DNA of 64,000 nucleotides from Levilactobacillus spicheri DSM 15429. GTDB lineage: Bacteria > Bacillota > Bacilli > Lactobacillales > Lactobacillaceae. The stretch is from contig NZ_AZFC01000001.1 of the NCBI RefSeq assembly GCF_001435095.1, positions 1 through 64,000 on the forward strand, in the 5' to 3' direction. Shown here piece after piece: positions 31,401-39,889 of this stretch (position 1 is its first letter; each line of letters begins with the position of its first letter). The notes under the pieces are model-generated. The model was not told where the DNA came from and ran no database searches. It saw nothing but the letters and a program-made list of their open reading frames with translations. The translations under genes were made by a program, and so were the position numbers.

Positions 31401-32199
31401 CCCGCAGGTTCTGGGCCTGGTCCAACTGGGTGTTCAGGTAGGTGATCTGCTTCTCCAACCCGGCATTCTCGGCCAGTTCTAAGGCACTGGTCAGATCCGC
31501 GTGGAGCTGCCCCACCTGGTCAACTAAGAGCGGCTGGAGTCGGTCCCGGTAGAAGGTCGTGTCCGGCAAATGGTCCGCGTCCAGCGTGTAGGCCGCCGCC
31601 AACTGGGTCAACCAGGCGTCCGGGTCGGGCGCCGCGTCCGCAAACGTGTAGACCCGTTGAACCAGGTCCGTCAGCCCTTGGTCGTTCCGGTCGCCCGAGA
31701 AGTTCTCGGTGACCCGGGCAAACTGACCGTCGGTGTCGTCGGCGTAGAGCTGCTCACGCAGGTCCGTCCAGACCTCATCGCGCAGCAGCTCACTTTCCGT
31801 GGTGTCCGCCAACAACCGAAAGACCGGATCGTAATCAATAATGTAGTAATAGTGTTGGAGCAGCTGGAGACAAAAGGCGTCCAGCGTGCTGATGTCCGCC
31901 ACCGGCAAGAGGTTCAGCTGGCGCAGGTAGAACTGTTGCTGCTCGCTATCCCCCCGATTGGCCGCCAGCTCCTGCCGCAGGGCCGTCTGAATCCGGTCCC
32001 GCATCTCCGCCGCCGCGGCCTTGGTAAAGGTCACAATCAGGATGTGGTCGATCCCGGTGCCGGCCTTCAGGTGTTCAATCACCCGTTGGACCAGGACCCG
32101 GGTCTTCCCCGACCCGGCCGAGGCGGACACTAACAGGTCGGTCCCGCGTTGAAAGATTGCCTTTTCCTGGCTGGGGGTGTACTTAAATTTATCGCTCAT
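28423..32199 (-). CDS. addA: ATP-dependent helicase/nuclease subunit A (AddA/RexA)
   Basis: Helicase-nuclease subunit that processes double-strand breaks to recombinogenic ends. The 1258-residue protein has the UvrD/SF1 helicase with Walker A SASAGSGKT (residues 25-33), DEYQDTN Walker B and VMTIHGSKGLEF, and a C-terminal RecB-type nuclease (LLFDYKTDHVN). The open frame extends upstream with unlikely Arg-rich sequence. ATG 32199 is preferred for its GGGAGG spacing; the ATG at 32202 is the alternative. It overlaps the end of addB by 11 nt. Confidence 0.96.
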   Translation of the reverse strand: MSDKFKYTPSQEKAIFQRGTDLLVSASAGSGKTRVLVQRVIEHLKAGTGIDHILIVTFTKAAAAEMRDRIQTALRQELAANRGDSEQQQFYLRQLNLLPVADISTLDAFCLQLLQHYYYIIDYDPVFRLLADTTESELLRDEVWTDLREQLYADDTDGQFARVTENFSGDRNDQGLTDLVQRVYTFADAAPDPDAWLTQLAAAYTLDADHLPDTTFYRDRLQPLLVDQVGQLHADLTSALELAENAGLEKQITYLNTQLDQAQNLRDLVQTGSWNDLRAAVLAYNWGRLPSIPSKSEDHPTYVELKAYRDSAKKQQESLVKTYFLQSEGDAMATIRESGKLVTELARVVTAFRHAYLAEKQRRHVLDFADVEHAALQILTQDTADSQHVRQQLQHQYSEIMVDEYQDTNSLQEAILSAIAQPEPHGNRFMVGDVKQSIYRFRQADPTLFMAKADRYATGQAGDVITLAENFRSMRNVDDFTNLIFKQLMDRKLGEIDYQGPALLKYGATYYPDDLKSPAELLVYLTDQQATTDDGEAMDETFQVDDKHQGEVLMVGKKIQELIAEQTPIYDRDLKTTRPIDYRDITLLTPTRSNNLIITDELKHLGIPVVVNDAQNYFKTTEIQIMMALLRIIDNPYQDIPLVAVLRSPIVGLNENELALLRINQRTGDYYQAVLHFEQTYSDDAASDFQQRVHQKVAHFLEQLRDFRNVAQQNELVTLIWRIYQETGFLDYVGGMPAGEQRQANLHALYERAQSYEHSSFKGLFQFVRFVERLQERDDDLASAAVQTADNAVSVMTIHGSKGLEFPVVFLMDASRQFNRQDQQGTYVLSAKDGIGIDYLDTQSRIQVPTLQKLVTARAISRASLAEEMRKLYVALTRAESRLFIVGSHKTQEEALKSWQQAFQSPNLVLNATSREKSTQANYLDWIGMCLMRTPQAQDLREDQPALGALAGDAADFRVSFATASDLAPTTPVTQAAADWLHQTSEAAQQVTETAVAGDQLKTIMDFQYPHQAATVTTAYQSVSEAKRLFEDPDNARIGESQPTAAGQQRGRRFVTHDFARPEFLQTVREPLPTEIGTATHLVLQQLDVSTAPSEDSVQTLIDRLVADKVLTAEVAARIQVPTILRFFAGKLGQRILAHPEQLHREVPFSLLMPAKSLFQDFREQDSQVLVHGIIDGYLTTADGILLFDYKTDHVNTDRLAASQEKLVNKYGGQLNLYATALHQMTQQPVLEQYLYLLSVGELVAVPRRELITDTPSK

Positions 32200-35100
32200 C
32201 ATGGGCCTCCCGTTCCGCACGCTTGATGGCCGCCATCTCGGCCGCCGCGTTCTGCGTCTTCTCTTCCTCAATCAAGGCCATCACGTCGGCCTTCTTGAGA
32301 CTGGTTAAATCGTGATAGTTGTTTTCCGGTAACAGTGGGTCAAACTGCATGATCGACTTGTACGGCGAGAACTGCAACGCCGTGCGGTTCTGTTCCCGCA
32401 CGGGGGCCAGGTCCAGCTGCCCGTCGAGGATCTCACTGGCGGCCCGCTTGATCAGGTGTTCCGTGTGGGCCAGCAGGTTATCCAATTCCGCCGGTGTGAC
32501 CAGCTTATCCGACGAGTAGCCCTTGGCCGTCTTGCGCAGGCCCCGGAAGAGTTGCGAATACTTGCCGCCCTTCAGCCACTCTTCGATGTGGTCCAAAAAG
32601 TCGAGGTCGTTGAGCAGGAGCCCCTGGTACTGTTCCGCCTTCAATAACGCGGCCAGCGGGTCCTGTCCCAGCACATCCCCCGCCTTTAAGATCGGGTTCT
32701 GCAGGTGCAGGTACACGGCTCCAGCCAGTTCCGTCGATGGTGCTTCGTGCTGGTCGACCAGCGCGGTCAGGTTCTGCTTGACCGCATCCAGGTAGGTCAG
32801 CATCTGCATGGCCTGCCCGTAGTAGGCGTTTTGGTAGTTAAACTGGTGCTCCGAACTCTTGTAGTCCACGATGCCCAGGAAGGTCTTGTCAGCCAGCTTC
32901 AAGGCATCCAACCGGTCGATGCGGCCCCGGACCATGACCTCCCGGTGCGGCACCTGGTCGTCTTGCGGCCGATCGGCATCTAGGTCGAACAACAGCGGTT
33001 GCAGGCCGTGCTGGTCTCCCAAGCCAAACTGCAGCTCGGTTCGCCGTGGCCGCATCCGGGTCCGCTTGCTTTGCTCGTGCAGGGTCCGGCCCATCTGATG
33101 CATGGTCTTGATCAGCTGGTGGCGAATGTAGGTCATCCGTTCCGAACTCTCCAGGATGGCAAACTGCGGGTTCTCCGTGGTATCGAGCACCTTCGCCGTG
33201 ACCTCGTCGATCATCTCGGCCATCTGTTGGTCATCCAGGTCGGCCAGGTTCAGCTCCTGCTGGTTGATCAGTTTGATCAACCCGTCCAACGTGGCGTGGA
33301 AGAACTCCCCGGTGCTGGCCGGGGACAGCTCAAAGACGTCCCGTTCTTGGAGTCGCAGACCGTACTTCAGGAAGTAGGCGTACGGGTTCGCGTAATACTC
33401 CTCCAGCTTGGAGATCGAGGTGCTGATCCGGTTGCCGTACAGCTGGGTCACGATGTCCGGCGTCAGTTGTTGGGGCACGTTCCGGTAGGTCAGACTTCCC
33501 AGAAGCTTGGTGGTCAGGTCCCCGTAGTTCGGGTCCTGCCGCAACAGACGTAAGACGTACAGCCACGCCGGCGACAGGGGCACCTCGCGGACCTGGCTAT
33601 CGTGACTAGCCTGCACCAGGTGGCGCAAGGTGGTCCGGCGGGTCCCCACGAACGGTAAAATGGCCGTCGCATCGGCCGCCGGCGTGGCGGGTAACGTCTC
33701 CGTCGGCAGGTGGAAGTGTTCCTGAATCCGTGCCACGTAGGGCGAAATCTCCAGGCCGCTACTCTCGTCGCTGGCCGCCGGATAGCTGAAGACCAGCGTC
33801 TCACTGCCGCTCAGAAAGGCCAGGTAGTTCAGGTAGGGTTCCCCCGCCAGCTGGGTCGCCGCGTCGTCCCGCAAGTAGGCGTTACTGTCCGTGGTTTGCA
33901 GCTGTTCGCCCAGGTCCTGCCGGTCGCTGTCGGCTAACAGGGTATTCGGGACCTGGTTATCCGGCATGGTATCCGCGGTGGCCCCCATCAAGAAGGTCAC
34001 CTTCCGGTTGTTCGCCTGGACCAGCCCGCTTTCGGACACGGACACCTGGTCCAGGGTCGAGGGAATCTGGTTGAATTTAGCGCCGGCAAACCCGGTCTGT
34101 AAGAGTGCCTGGAAGTCTGTCTGGTCAAACGGCAAGGGTCCCAGGATGGTATGGCATTCATCCAACATCTGGCAGAACGTGGTCCAGGTCTGCTCGGGTT
34201 GGCCGGCCCGCATCAGGTCACCATCGTCAATCGCCTGGTCCCGCCAGGCCATCAGCCGGCTTGTGACGCCGTGGTTGGCCAAGAATTGGTACAAAACGGC
34301 GGCCGCATCCGTGTAAGTCTTTGCCCCCTTAAGTTGGGCAAAGAACGGCGGCAGGGTCTGCTTCACAAAGTGCCGGATCTGATTGATCTGCGCCGTCAAC
34401 TGGTCGTCGCGGGTGGTCTGCACACTGTCGTCCCCCGCGGAGAAGCGGGTGTACTGCCAGTCCTCGTCCTGGCCCCAGCGACGCTTGCCTTGATACCCGT
34501 TCTTCAGCACCAGGTTCTCGGTCAACGCGACCGCCTGGCGGTAGGCCTCAATCGGCATCGGCTCCCCCTGGTCGTCCTGGGGCAGCAGCAATTCGGATTT
34601 CAAGACCCGAAAGACGTCCGCATACCGGTAATTGCGCCGGTCCACGTCGAAGAGCGCGTTGATCAGCTCCACGAAGGGGTGGTCGGCCATCTGCACGTCC
34701 GCATCGTCGAAGTAGGGGATCGCCTGCGCGTTAAAAATCGGCGCCAACACTGTCTGGTAGGCGTCCAGGTGCCGGGTCGTCACCAAGAAGTCGCGGTAGC
34801 GGTACTTCCCGCTGGCGACCAACTGGCGAATCGTGGTCGCGATGTGGGCCACCTCCGCGTAGCGACTGGTGGCCTGGACCACGCGAATATTGGTCGGCGG
34901 CGTGGTCACCTCTTGCGGGCGTTGATCGACCGCGGTGCTGGCCTGCCAGTACTGGTCCAACGCTAACAGGTCGGCCGACACCCGGGGCGTCTGGGCCCGT
35001 TGGTCGACCATCACCGGGACCCGGTTCGCCCGGGCGCTGGCGTATAGCTGCTGGTATAACTTGGCCGACTGAAAGAACAGGGCCGTGGGGTCCGGGAGCG

Positions 35101-35839
35101 TCTGGGGCGCGGCCTTGTCCAGGTTCAGCGCCACGGTCACGCTGGCGGCTCGCTGGATCAGCACCGTCACCAGTTGCCGTTCCTGCGCACTCAGCTGCGA
35201 AAAGCCTTCCAGGTAGAAGTGGGCGTGGCTCAAATCGACCTGTGTCGTCAAAAAGTCCGCTAACTGGTTCAATAGGTCCGTATTGGCCACGTACTTCCCC
35301 GCCATCTGGGTCTCGAACGCCTCATAGATGATCAGCAGGTCGTGCAGCTTGGCTTGCAGATCGGCGTTGCTGGGGGCCAACTGGTCGATGGCCGTGGTCA
35401 GGTCGGCCGCGGTCACCTGACCCACCCGAAACTCCGATAGCTGGGCGGTCAGTTGGCTAATGAAGCCCGGCCGGGTGACCTCTCCCCGAAAGATGGTCAG
35501 CTCATCGGCGTGGCTTTGGATGATCTGGTAGATCAGCATGTTGAGCCCGGCCGGCGAGATCCGGGGCAGCTGATAGATCGGTTCATTCTTCATGAAGAAC
35601 CAGGCCAGCCGCGTAAACGAAAAGACCTGGACCTGCGTCTGGGCAAATAACGGCTGGTCCGCCGCTAACTGGGCCTTCAGCGCCGCCAAAACGTCCACTT
35701 CAGTTTCAAACTTAATATGGTTGGGAACCAGGTAATACCCCTGGTCATCCGGGTGCTGCTGGACCTGTTGCGCCAACGCGTCAACCAGTGGTCGCCGGTG
35801 ATCCATTCCCGCGCTCCCCAAGACAAACTGTAAACTCAT
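32189..35839 (-). CDS. addB: ATP-dependent nuclease subunit B (AddB/RexB)
   Basis: Partner of AddA in end resection and Chi recognition. The 1216-residue protein has an inactivated helicase-like N-terminal half without a usable P-loop (FVLGSAGMDHR) and a C-terminal RecB nuclease with IVDYKSSEHQFN. The Cys residues that hold a 4Fe-4S cluster in Bacillus AddB are absent: where SCPF-type text is expected it reads YYANPYAYFLKYG. This is the RexB type of lactic acid bacteria. The start ATG is preceded by GGAGGG; the gene begins the rexBA operon. Confidence 0.95.
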   Translation of the reverse strand: MSLQFVLGSAGMDHRRPLVDALAQQVQQHPDDQGYYLVPNHIKFETEVDVLAALKAQLAADQPLFAQTQVQVFSFTRLAWFFMKNEPIYQLPRISPAGLNMLIYQIIQSHADELTIFRGEVTRPGFISQLTAQLSEFRVGQVTAADLTTAIDQLAPSNADLQAKLHDLLIIYEAFETQMAGKYVANTDLLNQLADFLTTQVDLSHAHFYLEGFSQLSAQERQLVTVLIQRAASVTVALNLDKAAPQTLPDPTALFFQSAKLYQQLYASARANRVPVMVDQRAQTPRVSADLLALDQYWQASTAVDQRPQEVTTPPTNIRVVQATSRYAEVAHIATTIRQLVASGKYRYRDFLVTTRHLDAYQTVLAPIFNAQAIPYFDDADVQMADHPFVELINALFDVDRRNYRYADVFRVLKSELLLPQDDQGEPMPIEAYRQAVALTENLVLKNGYQGKRRWGQDEDWQYTRFSAGDDSVQTTRDDQLTAQINQIRHFVKQTLPPFFAQLKGAKTYTDAAAVLYQFLANHGVTSRLMAWRDQAIDDGDLMRAGQPEQTWTTFCQMLDECHTILGPLPFDQTDFQALLQTGFAGAKFNQIPSTLDQVSVSESGLVQANNRKVTFLMGATADTMPDNQVPNTLLADSDRQDLGEQLQTTDSNAYLRDDAATQLAGEPYLNYLAFLSGSETLVFSYPAASDESSGLEISPYVARIQEHFHLPTETLPATPAADATAILPFVGTRRTTLRHLVQASHDSQVREVPLSPAWLYVLRLLRQDPNYGDLTTKLLGSLTYRNVPQQLTPDIVTQLYGNRISTSISKLEEYYANPYAYFLKYGLRLQERDVFELSPASTGEFFHATLDGLIKLINQQELNLADLDDQQMAEMIDEVTAKVLDTTENPQFAILESSERMTYIRHQLIKTMHQMGRTLHEQSKRTRMRPRRTELQFGLGDQHGLQPLLFDLDADRPQDDQVPHREVMVRGRIDRLDALKLADKTFLGIVDYKSSEHQFNYQNAYYGQAMQMLTYLDAVKQNLTALVDQHEAPSTELAGAVYLHLQNPILKAGDVLGQDPLAALLKAEQYQGLLLNDLDFLDHIEEWLKGGKYSQLFRGLRKTAKGYSSDKLVTPAELDNLLAHTEHLIKRAASEILDGQLDLAPVREQNRTALQFSPYKSIMQFDPLLPENNYHDLTSLKKADVMALIEEEKTQNAAAEMAAIKRAEREAHDER

Positions 35840-35974
35840 AAGCCGACCCTCCGTTATTTTTTCTCGTTGCGTTCATTTTAGCATAGTTCTTTCTCGAAAC
35901 GAACGTACGTTCACGCAAGATTGGAAATTCGCTATGAAAAACGTTATTGTCCGCTTTCCCCACCCCGGCTCGCG

Positions 35975-35983
35975 TGCTACACT
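35975..35983 (+). promoter_or_regulatory. Extended -10 promoter of the M20 peptidase gene
   Basis: TGCTACACT, 47 nt before the start; no good -35 box at normal spacing. Confidence 0.4.
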
Positions 35984-36029
35984 GAGGATACACGAGATTA
36001 AAAAATGATGAGAAAGCGGGCTTGCACCT

Positions 36030-37172
36030 ATGCAATCTAGCGAACAACTTCAAATCCTACAACACTTAGTCAGTCTCAACTCGGTCAATGGCAACGAAGC
36101 CGCCGTGGCCGACTACATCAAAAAGCTCTTTGCCAACCACGGCATCGAGAGTCGCCTCATCCCCTACGCACCCGGCCGGAGCAATCTGGTCGCCGAAATT
36201 GGCGACACCACAAGCGACAAGGTCTTAGCGTTATCCGGCCACCTAGACACCGTGGCAACCGGCGACCCGGCCAACTGGCAGTTCCCGCCGTTTGACGCCC
36301 ACGTGGAAAATAACGTGCTCTACGGGCGGGGCGCGGCCGACATGAAGAGTGGTCTGGCCGGAATGGTCATCACCTTCATCAACCTGGCCGACGCCCACAC
36401 GCCGCTCAAGGGACGCCTACGGTTCATCGGGACCGTGGGGGAAGAAAACGGGGCCATGGGCTCCCGGATACTGACCGAGCAAGGCCTGGCCGACGATTTA
36501 AGCGGCCTGGTCATCGGGGAACCCACCGGCGGCAACCTAGTCTACGCCCACAACGGGTCGCTCAATTACCACGTCTTTTGTCAGGGGAAGGGCGCCCATA
36601 GCTCCATGCCGGAAAAGGGCATCAACGCCATCACCAACCTGATCAAATTCGTCACGGCCGAAAAGACGGCCTTCGACAACGCCCCGGTCAGTCCCGAATT
36701 GGGGCCCCTAGTCCACAACGTGACCGTCTTCAAGGGCGGCGAACAGGTCAACAGTATTCCGGCCAACGCCGAACTGCAAGGGAACATTCGGCCGATCCCC
36801 GAATTCGACAACGCCGCCGTGATTCAGCGGCTCCACGAGGTCGTCGACCAACTGAACCAGGAACCCGACGTGCACCTGACGCTCCACGTGGACTACAGTT
36901 TCAAGCCCATCATCAGCGACATCCACGCACTCTTACTGGAGCTGGTCAAAACCATCGCCGACGACGAGTTTGGCCACCCCATCCAGCGGCAGGTGATTCA
37001 CGGTGCGACCGACGCCTCCGAGTTCACCAAGTCGGCGCACCACTTCCCGGTCGCCGTTTACGGGGCCGGCGAATGGAGTGCCGCCCACTCGACCAACGAA
37101 TCGGTCGACCTGGACCTCTTCGCCCACGTCCAACACGTTTACCAAAAGCTCGCCGAACAATTTTTAGCGTAA
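36030..37172 (+). CDS. M20-family metallopeptidase/deacylase (ArgE/DapE type)
   Basis: A 380-residue zinc amidohydrolase of the ArgE/DapE/ACY1 family; cytosolic hydrolysis of an N-acyl amino acid or small peptide. Metal and catalytic motifs in order are SGHLDTV (about 70), GRGAADMKSG (about 100), GTVGEENGAMGS (catalytic Glu) and GEPTGG, with C-terminal HGATDASEF and the terminal AHSTNESV. The dimerisation domain lies between residues 180 and 290. It is a single gene with a terminator. The substrate cannot be decided; DapE is unlikely to be needed if the wall is Lys-type. Confidence 0.9.
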   Translation: MQSSEQLQILQHLVSLNSVNGNEAAVADYIKKLFANHGIESRLIPYAPGRSNLVAEIGDTTSDKVLALSGHLDTVATGDPANWQFPPFDAHVENNVLYGRGAADMKSGLAGMVITFINLADAHTPLKGRLRFIGTVGEENGAMGSRILTEQGLADDLSGLVIGEPTGGNLVYAHNGSLNYHVFCQGKGAHSSMPEKGINAITNLIKFVTAEKTAFDNAPVSPELGPLVHNVTVFKGGEQVNSIPANAELQGNIRPIPEFDNAAVIQRLHEVVDQLNQEPDVHLTLHVDYSFKPIISDIHALLLELVKTIADDEFGHPIQRQVIHGATDASEFTKSAHHFPVAVYGAGEWSAAHSTNESVDLDLFAHVQHVYQKLAEQFLA

Positions 37173-37203
37173 CGACTGACTTACAAATTTCTAAGCAACG
37201 ACC

Positions 37204-37245
37204 AAAAGCGCCTGAGACGGCCAATCACCGTCCCAGGCGCTTTTT
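37204..37245. terminator. Shared terminator
   Basis: AGCGCCTG...CAGGCGCT stem with inner GACGG/CCGTC, A- and T-runs on both sides; serves the M20 gene and the convergent deacetylase gene. Confidence 0.88.
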
Positions 37246-37256
37246 CGATTGCTCTT

Positions 37257-38297
37257 TTAACTTCCGGCCACCCGGTGATCGCCCCGTTCAAAATATTCCA
37301 ATCCCGGTAACGTATTTTGACCGAGCAGCTGGCCTACCGTCACGAACCGGTACCCCTTGGCCGTCAATTGCTTGATGATCGCCGGCACCGCGGCAACCGA
37401 CTGGGCGTGGATGTCGTGCATCAGCACGATGCCCCCACTCTGCGCGGCATGGACCACCGACTGGACGTCCTTCTGGCGGTTCAGGTACGCCCAATCCCGC
37501 GAGTCGATCGACCAGCGAATAATTGGTTGGGCGATGGCCCGTCCCTCGGCCCGGGTAATGGCGCCGTACGGTGGGCGCACGTAGGTCGGCAGCTGACCGG
37601 TCGCGTGGTAAATGGCGGCGTTGGTCCGGGCGACTTGGCGCACCGCCTGCCGCGTCCCCACCGCCGCAAAGTTCGGGTGGTCCCACGAATGGTTCCCCAG
37701 CTCGTGTCCCGCGGCTAGGACTGCCCGGCTGAGCTGCGGGTACTTGACCACGCTCTTGCCGACCTGAAAGAAGGTTGCGTGGACGTGCGCCTGCTTCAGG
37801 ATTTTCAAGAGTTTCGGCGTCAGCTTCGGGTCGGGCCCGTCGTCAAACGTGAGCGCGATGACCTTCCCGGCGACCGGTGTGGCGCGCTGGGCGGCCGGTA
37901 AGTAGCGATTCTGAATCTTCCCCGTCAATCGCCGGTACGGAATCACCAGTTCCCGTACCCCGCGGATTGCCGGTGTCAGGGGTACCCGAACCCCCTGCTG
38001 GGTCAGGCTGGCCGTGACGGTCGGTTGTGTCGGCACCCCGACGTGTTCGACCGCCGCCACCGCCGCGTGCGTCTGGGTCAGCAACTGCTGGCGGGCCGCC
38101 TGCTGGACCGCGGCGAAACGGTTCCGATCATGCCCCGTCAGCTGGCCCAGCGTCACCACCCGTTCGCTGCGTTTCGCCGCCTCAATCGCGACCTGTTTTG
38201 CGGGTAGGTTGCCCCCGACCGTGGGCGCCGTGCCCAGTAGGCTGGCCGCAACCAAGGTCACCAGCCCCATAACGATTCGTGTTCCCCTCATTTTCAA
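37257..38297 (-). CDS. Secreted polysaccharide deacetylase (NodB domain), copy 1
   Basis: A 346-residue exported protein, probably a peptidoglycan GlcNAc or MurNAc deacetylase acting on the cell wall. Signal peptide at about 1-28, then a helical QQAARQQLLTQTHA region (50-90), then a NodB domain. Its motifs are TFDDGPDP (catalytic Asp and metal Asp), HSWDHP (metal His pair), RPPYG, RWSIDSRDW and LMHDIH. It is a close relative of the next gene, with which it shares an upstream promoter segment. Wall deacetylation usually gives lysozyme resistance (family knowledge). Confidence 0.93.
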   Translation of the reverse strand: MKMRGTRIVMGLVTLVAASLLGTAPTVGGNLPAKQVAIEAAKRSERVVTLGQLTGHDRNRFAAVQQAARQQLLTQTHAAVAAVEHVGVPTQPTVTASLTQQGVRVPLTPAIRGVRELVIPYRRLTGKIQNRYLPAAQRATPVAGKVIALTFDDGPDPKLTPKLLKILKQAHVHATFFQVGKSVVKYPQLSRAVLAAGHELGNHSWDHPNFAAVGTRQAVRQVARTNAAIYHATGQLPTYVRPPYGAITRAEGRAIAQPIIRWSIDSRDWAYLNRQKDVQSVVHAAQSGGIVLMHDIHAQSVAAVPAIIKQLTAKGYRFVTVGQLLGQNTLPGLEYFERGDHRVAGS

Positions 38298-38331
38298 ATA
38301 TCCCCCTTGTTCGCTCCCCGATTTCTGATAA

Positions 38332-38353
38332 TTTTTAGTTTAGCAGGTTTCCG
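38332..38353 (-). promoter_or_regulatory. Promoter segment conserved between the two deacetylase genes
   Basis: On the minus strand CCTGCTAAACTAAA with an extended -10 (TGCTAAACT). The same sequence lies upstream of copy 2 at 39530-39549, so the duplication included the promoter. Confidence 0.6.
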
Positions 38354-38430
38354 AATAAATAGACAGGTCAGATCACGAATTAATCCGGGTATTAATTATT
38401 TTATAAAAGAACGTCCCTGACGCCAACAAA

Positions 38431-38456
38431 AAGCGGACCGCCGGTGACGATCCGTT
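38431..38456 (-). terminator. Terminator of deacetylase copy 2
   Basis: CGGATC/GGTCCG imperfect stem followed by five T on the minus strand. Confidence 0.55.
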
Positions 38457-38479
38457 TACTTGCTGATTTTCATGAGTGG

Positions 38480-39493
38480 TTACCGTCCGGCGACCCGGTA
38501 ATCCCCGGCACCAAAGTACTGGAGACCTGGCAACGCCTGATTATTGTAAAGCTGGCTGACCGTGACGAAGTGGTAACCCTTGGCCTTCAGCTTATGAATA
38601 ATCGTCGGCACCGCGGCGACCGAGGGCGCGTGGATGTCGTGCATCAACACGATTGACCCGTTGCGCGTGGCCCGCATGACCGAATTAATATCCTTCTGCT
38701 TGTTAAGGTACGACCAGTCGCGGGAATCGACCGACCAGCGAATGATTGGCTGCTCGATGGCCCGTCCTTCCGCGGCCGTGATGTTGCCGTATGGTGGCCG
38801 GACGTACTGCGGTAGTTGCCCGGTCGCGGCGTAGATGTCCCGGTTGGTCCGCATAACCTGGTTGACCGTCTTGGCCGTTCCGATGCTGTTGAAGTCGGGG
38901 TGGTTCCACGAGTGGTTGCCCAACTCGTTGCCGCCCGCCAGCACGGCCCGACTGATCTTCGGGTACCGGCTGACGCTCTGCCCCACCTCAAAGAAGGTCG
39001 CGTGGACGTGATTTTTCTTCAAGATTTTCAACAGCTTCGGCGTCAAGGTCGGGTCCGGCCCGTCATCAAAGGTCAGCGCCACGACTTTGCCCTTCACGGC
39101 CTTGGTCCGGTCCGCCTTGGGAATGTAGCGGTTCAGGATCTTCCCCCGTAATTGGGTGTACGGAATCGTGATCGATTTGACCTTGAAACTGTTGGCCAAG
39201 AGGTTCATCTTCACCCCGTTCGCCGTCAACGTGGCTTTCTTCGTCATGTGGTGCGGGAGCTTGACCTGGTACACGGCCGCCACGCGCCGGCTCTTCGCGT
39301 GCGTCTGGGTCAGGATCTGTTGCCGGGCCGCCTGCCGAATCGCCGCCAAGCGGTGCGTATTATGGTTGGTCAGCTGACCAAACGTGACCGTCTTGGCCGT
39401 GCTCTTGGCCTGCGCAACCGTCCCGAATCCACCGAACAGCCCCACGACGGCCGCCGCGGCGACCAAGCCTTGCCAAAAATCGTGTCTCTTCAT
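38480..39493 (-). CDS. Secreted polysaccharide deacetylase (NodB domain), copy 2
   Basis: A 337-residue paralogue of the preceding protein with the same order: signal peptide ending near VAQA (residue 29), a QQILTQTHAKS-type N-terminal region, then a NodB domain with TFDDGPDP, HSWNHP, RPPYGN, RWSVDSRDW and LMHDIH. All catalytic residues are intact in both copies. The C termini are nearly the same (LPGLQYFGAGDYRVAG against LPGLEYFERGDHRVAG). RBS GGAGGGG. Each copy has its own promoter, so they can be used under the same conditions but tuned separately. Confidence 0.93.
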   Translation of the reverse strand: MKRHDFWQGLVAAAAVVGLFGGFGTVAQAKSTAKTVTFGQLTNHNTHRLAAIRQAARQQILTQTHAKSRRVAAVYQVKLPHHMTKKATLTANGVKMNLLANSFKVKSITIPYTQLRGKILNRYIPKADRTKAVKGKVVALTFDDGPDPTLTPKLLKILKKNHVHATFFEVGQSVSRYPKISRAVLAGGNELGNHSWNHPDFNSIGTAKTVNQVMRTNRDIYAATGQLPQYVRPPYGNITAAEGRAIEQPIIRWSVDSRDWSYLNKQKDINSVMRATRNGSIVLMHDIHAPSVAAVPTIIHKLKAKGYHFVTVSQLYNNQALPGLQYFGAGDYRVAGR

Positions 39494-39529
39494 GATGACC
39501 CCTCCTCAAAAGGTTTCCCCTAAAGTATC

Positions 39530-39549
39530 TTTAGTTTAGCAGGTTTTCG
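39530..39549 (-). promoter_or_regulatory. Promoter segment upstream of deacetylase copy 2
   Basis: CGAAAACCTGCTAAACTAAA on the minus strand; nearly identical to the segment at 38332-38353. Confidence 0.6.
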
Positions 39550-39626
39550 GTGGGATGGGGTCAATAAGGGTGTTTCATTTTTAGAAGAAAAAAGGCCGTA
39601 AAAGTGTCCCATGATAGCCGCTAATC

Positions 39627-39775
39627 TTCGCTTCACGCCGGCGAGCAAGATGGTCGTGGTGGGCACGACTTCGAAGCCCTGAAACCCACAGGTCTCCGAA
39701 GCTCGGCCTTGATGTAGGCCGGGTAAAAACCCCGACCAACATCAATTTCACCACGACCATCAAGTCGCCTCTGTT
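39627..39775 (-). repeat. Structured intergenic repeat, copy B
   Basis: Closing arms ATGGTCGTGGTG (39650-39661) and CACCACGACCAT (39749-39760) pair perfectly. The two internal hairpins and the conserved joints CAAGGCCGAG and GTCGTGCCCAC are present in minus orientation. No coding potential is supported. Confidence 0.8.
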
Positions 39776-39889
39776 CCGCTAAATGCAGTGGTTCATGTCG
39801 TCCAAACGACTAGGAAATTAGCACCATCATAAAAATGACCCCTTAGTAGCCCTATTTCAGACTATCGAAAGGATCATTCTTAGCATAAT

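Noticed and set aside
32200-32271. N-terminal extension of AddA to 32271
   Set aside because: Lies inside addB and reads as an Arg-rich shadow; the start at 32199 has a proper ribosome binding site.
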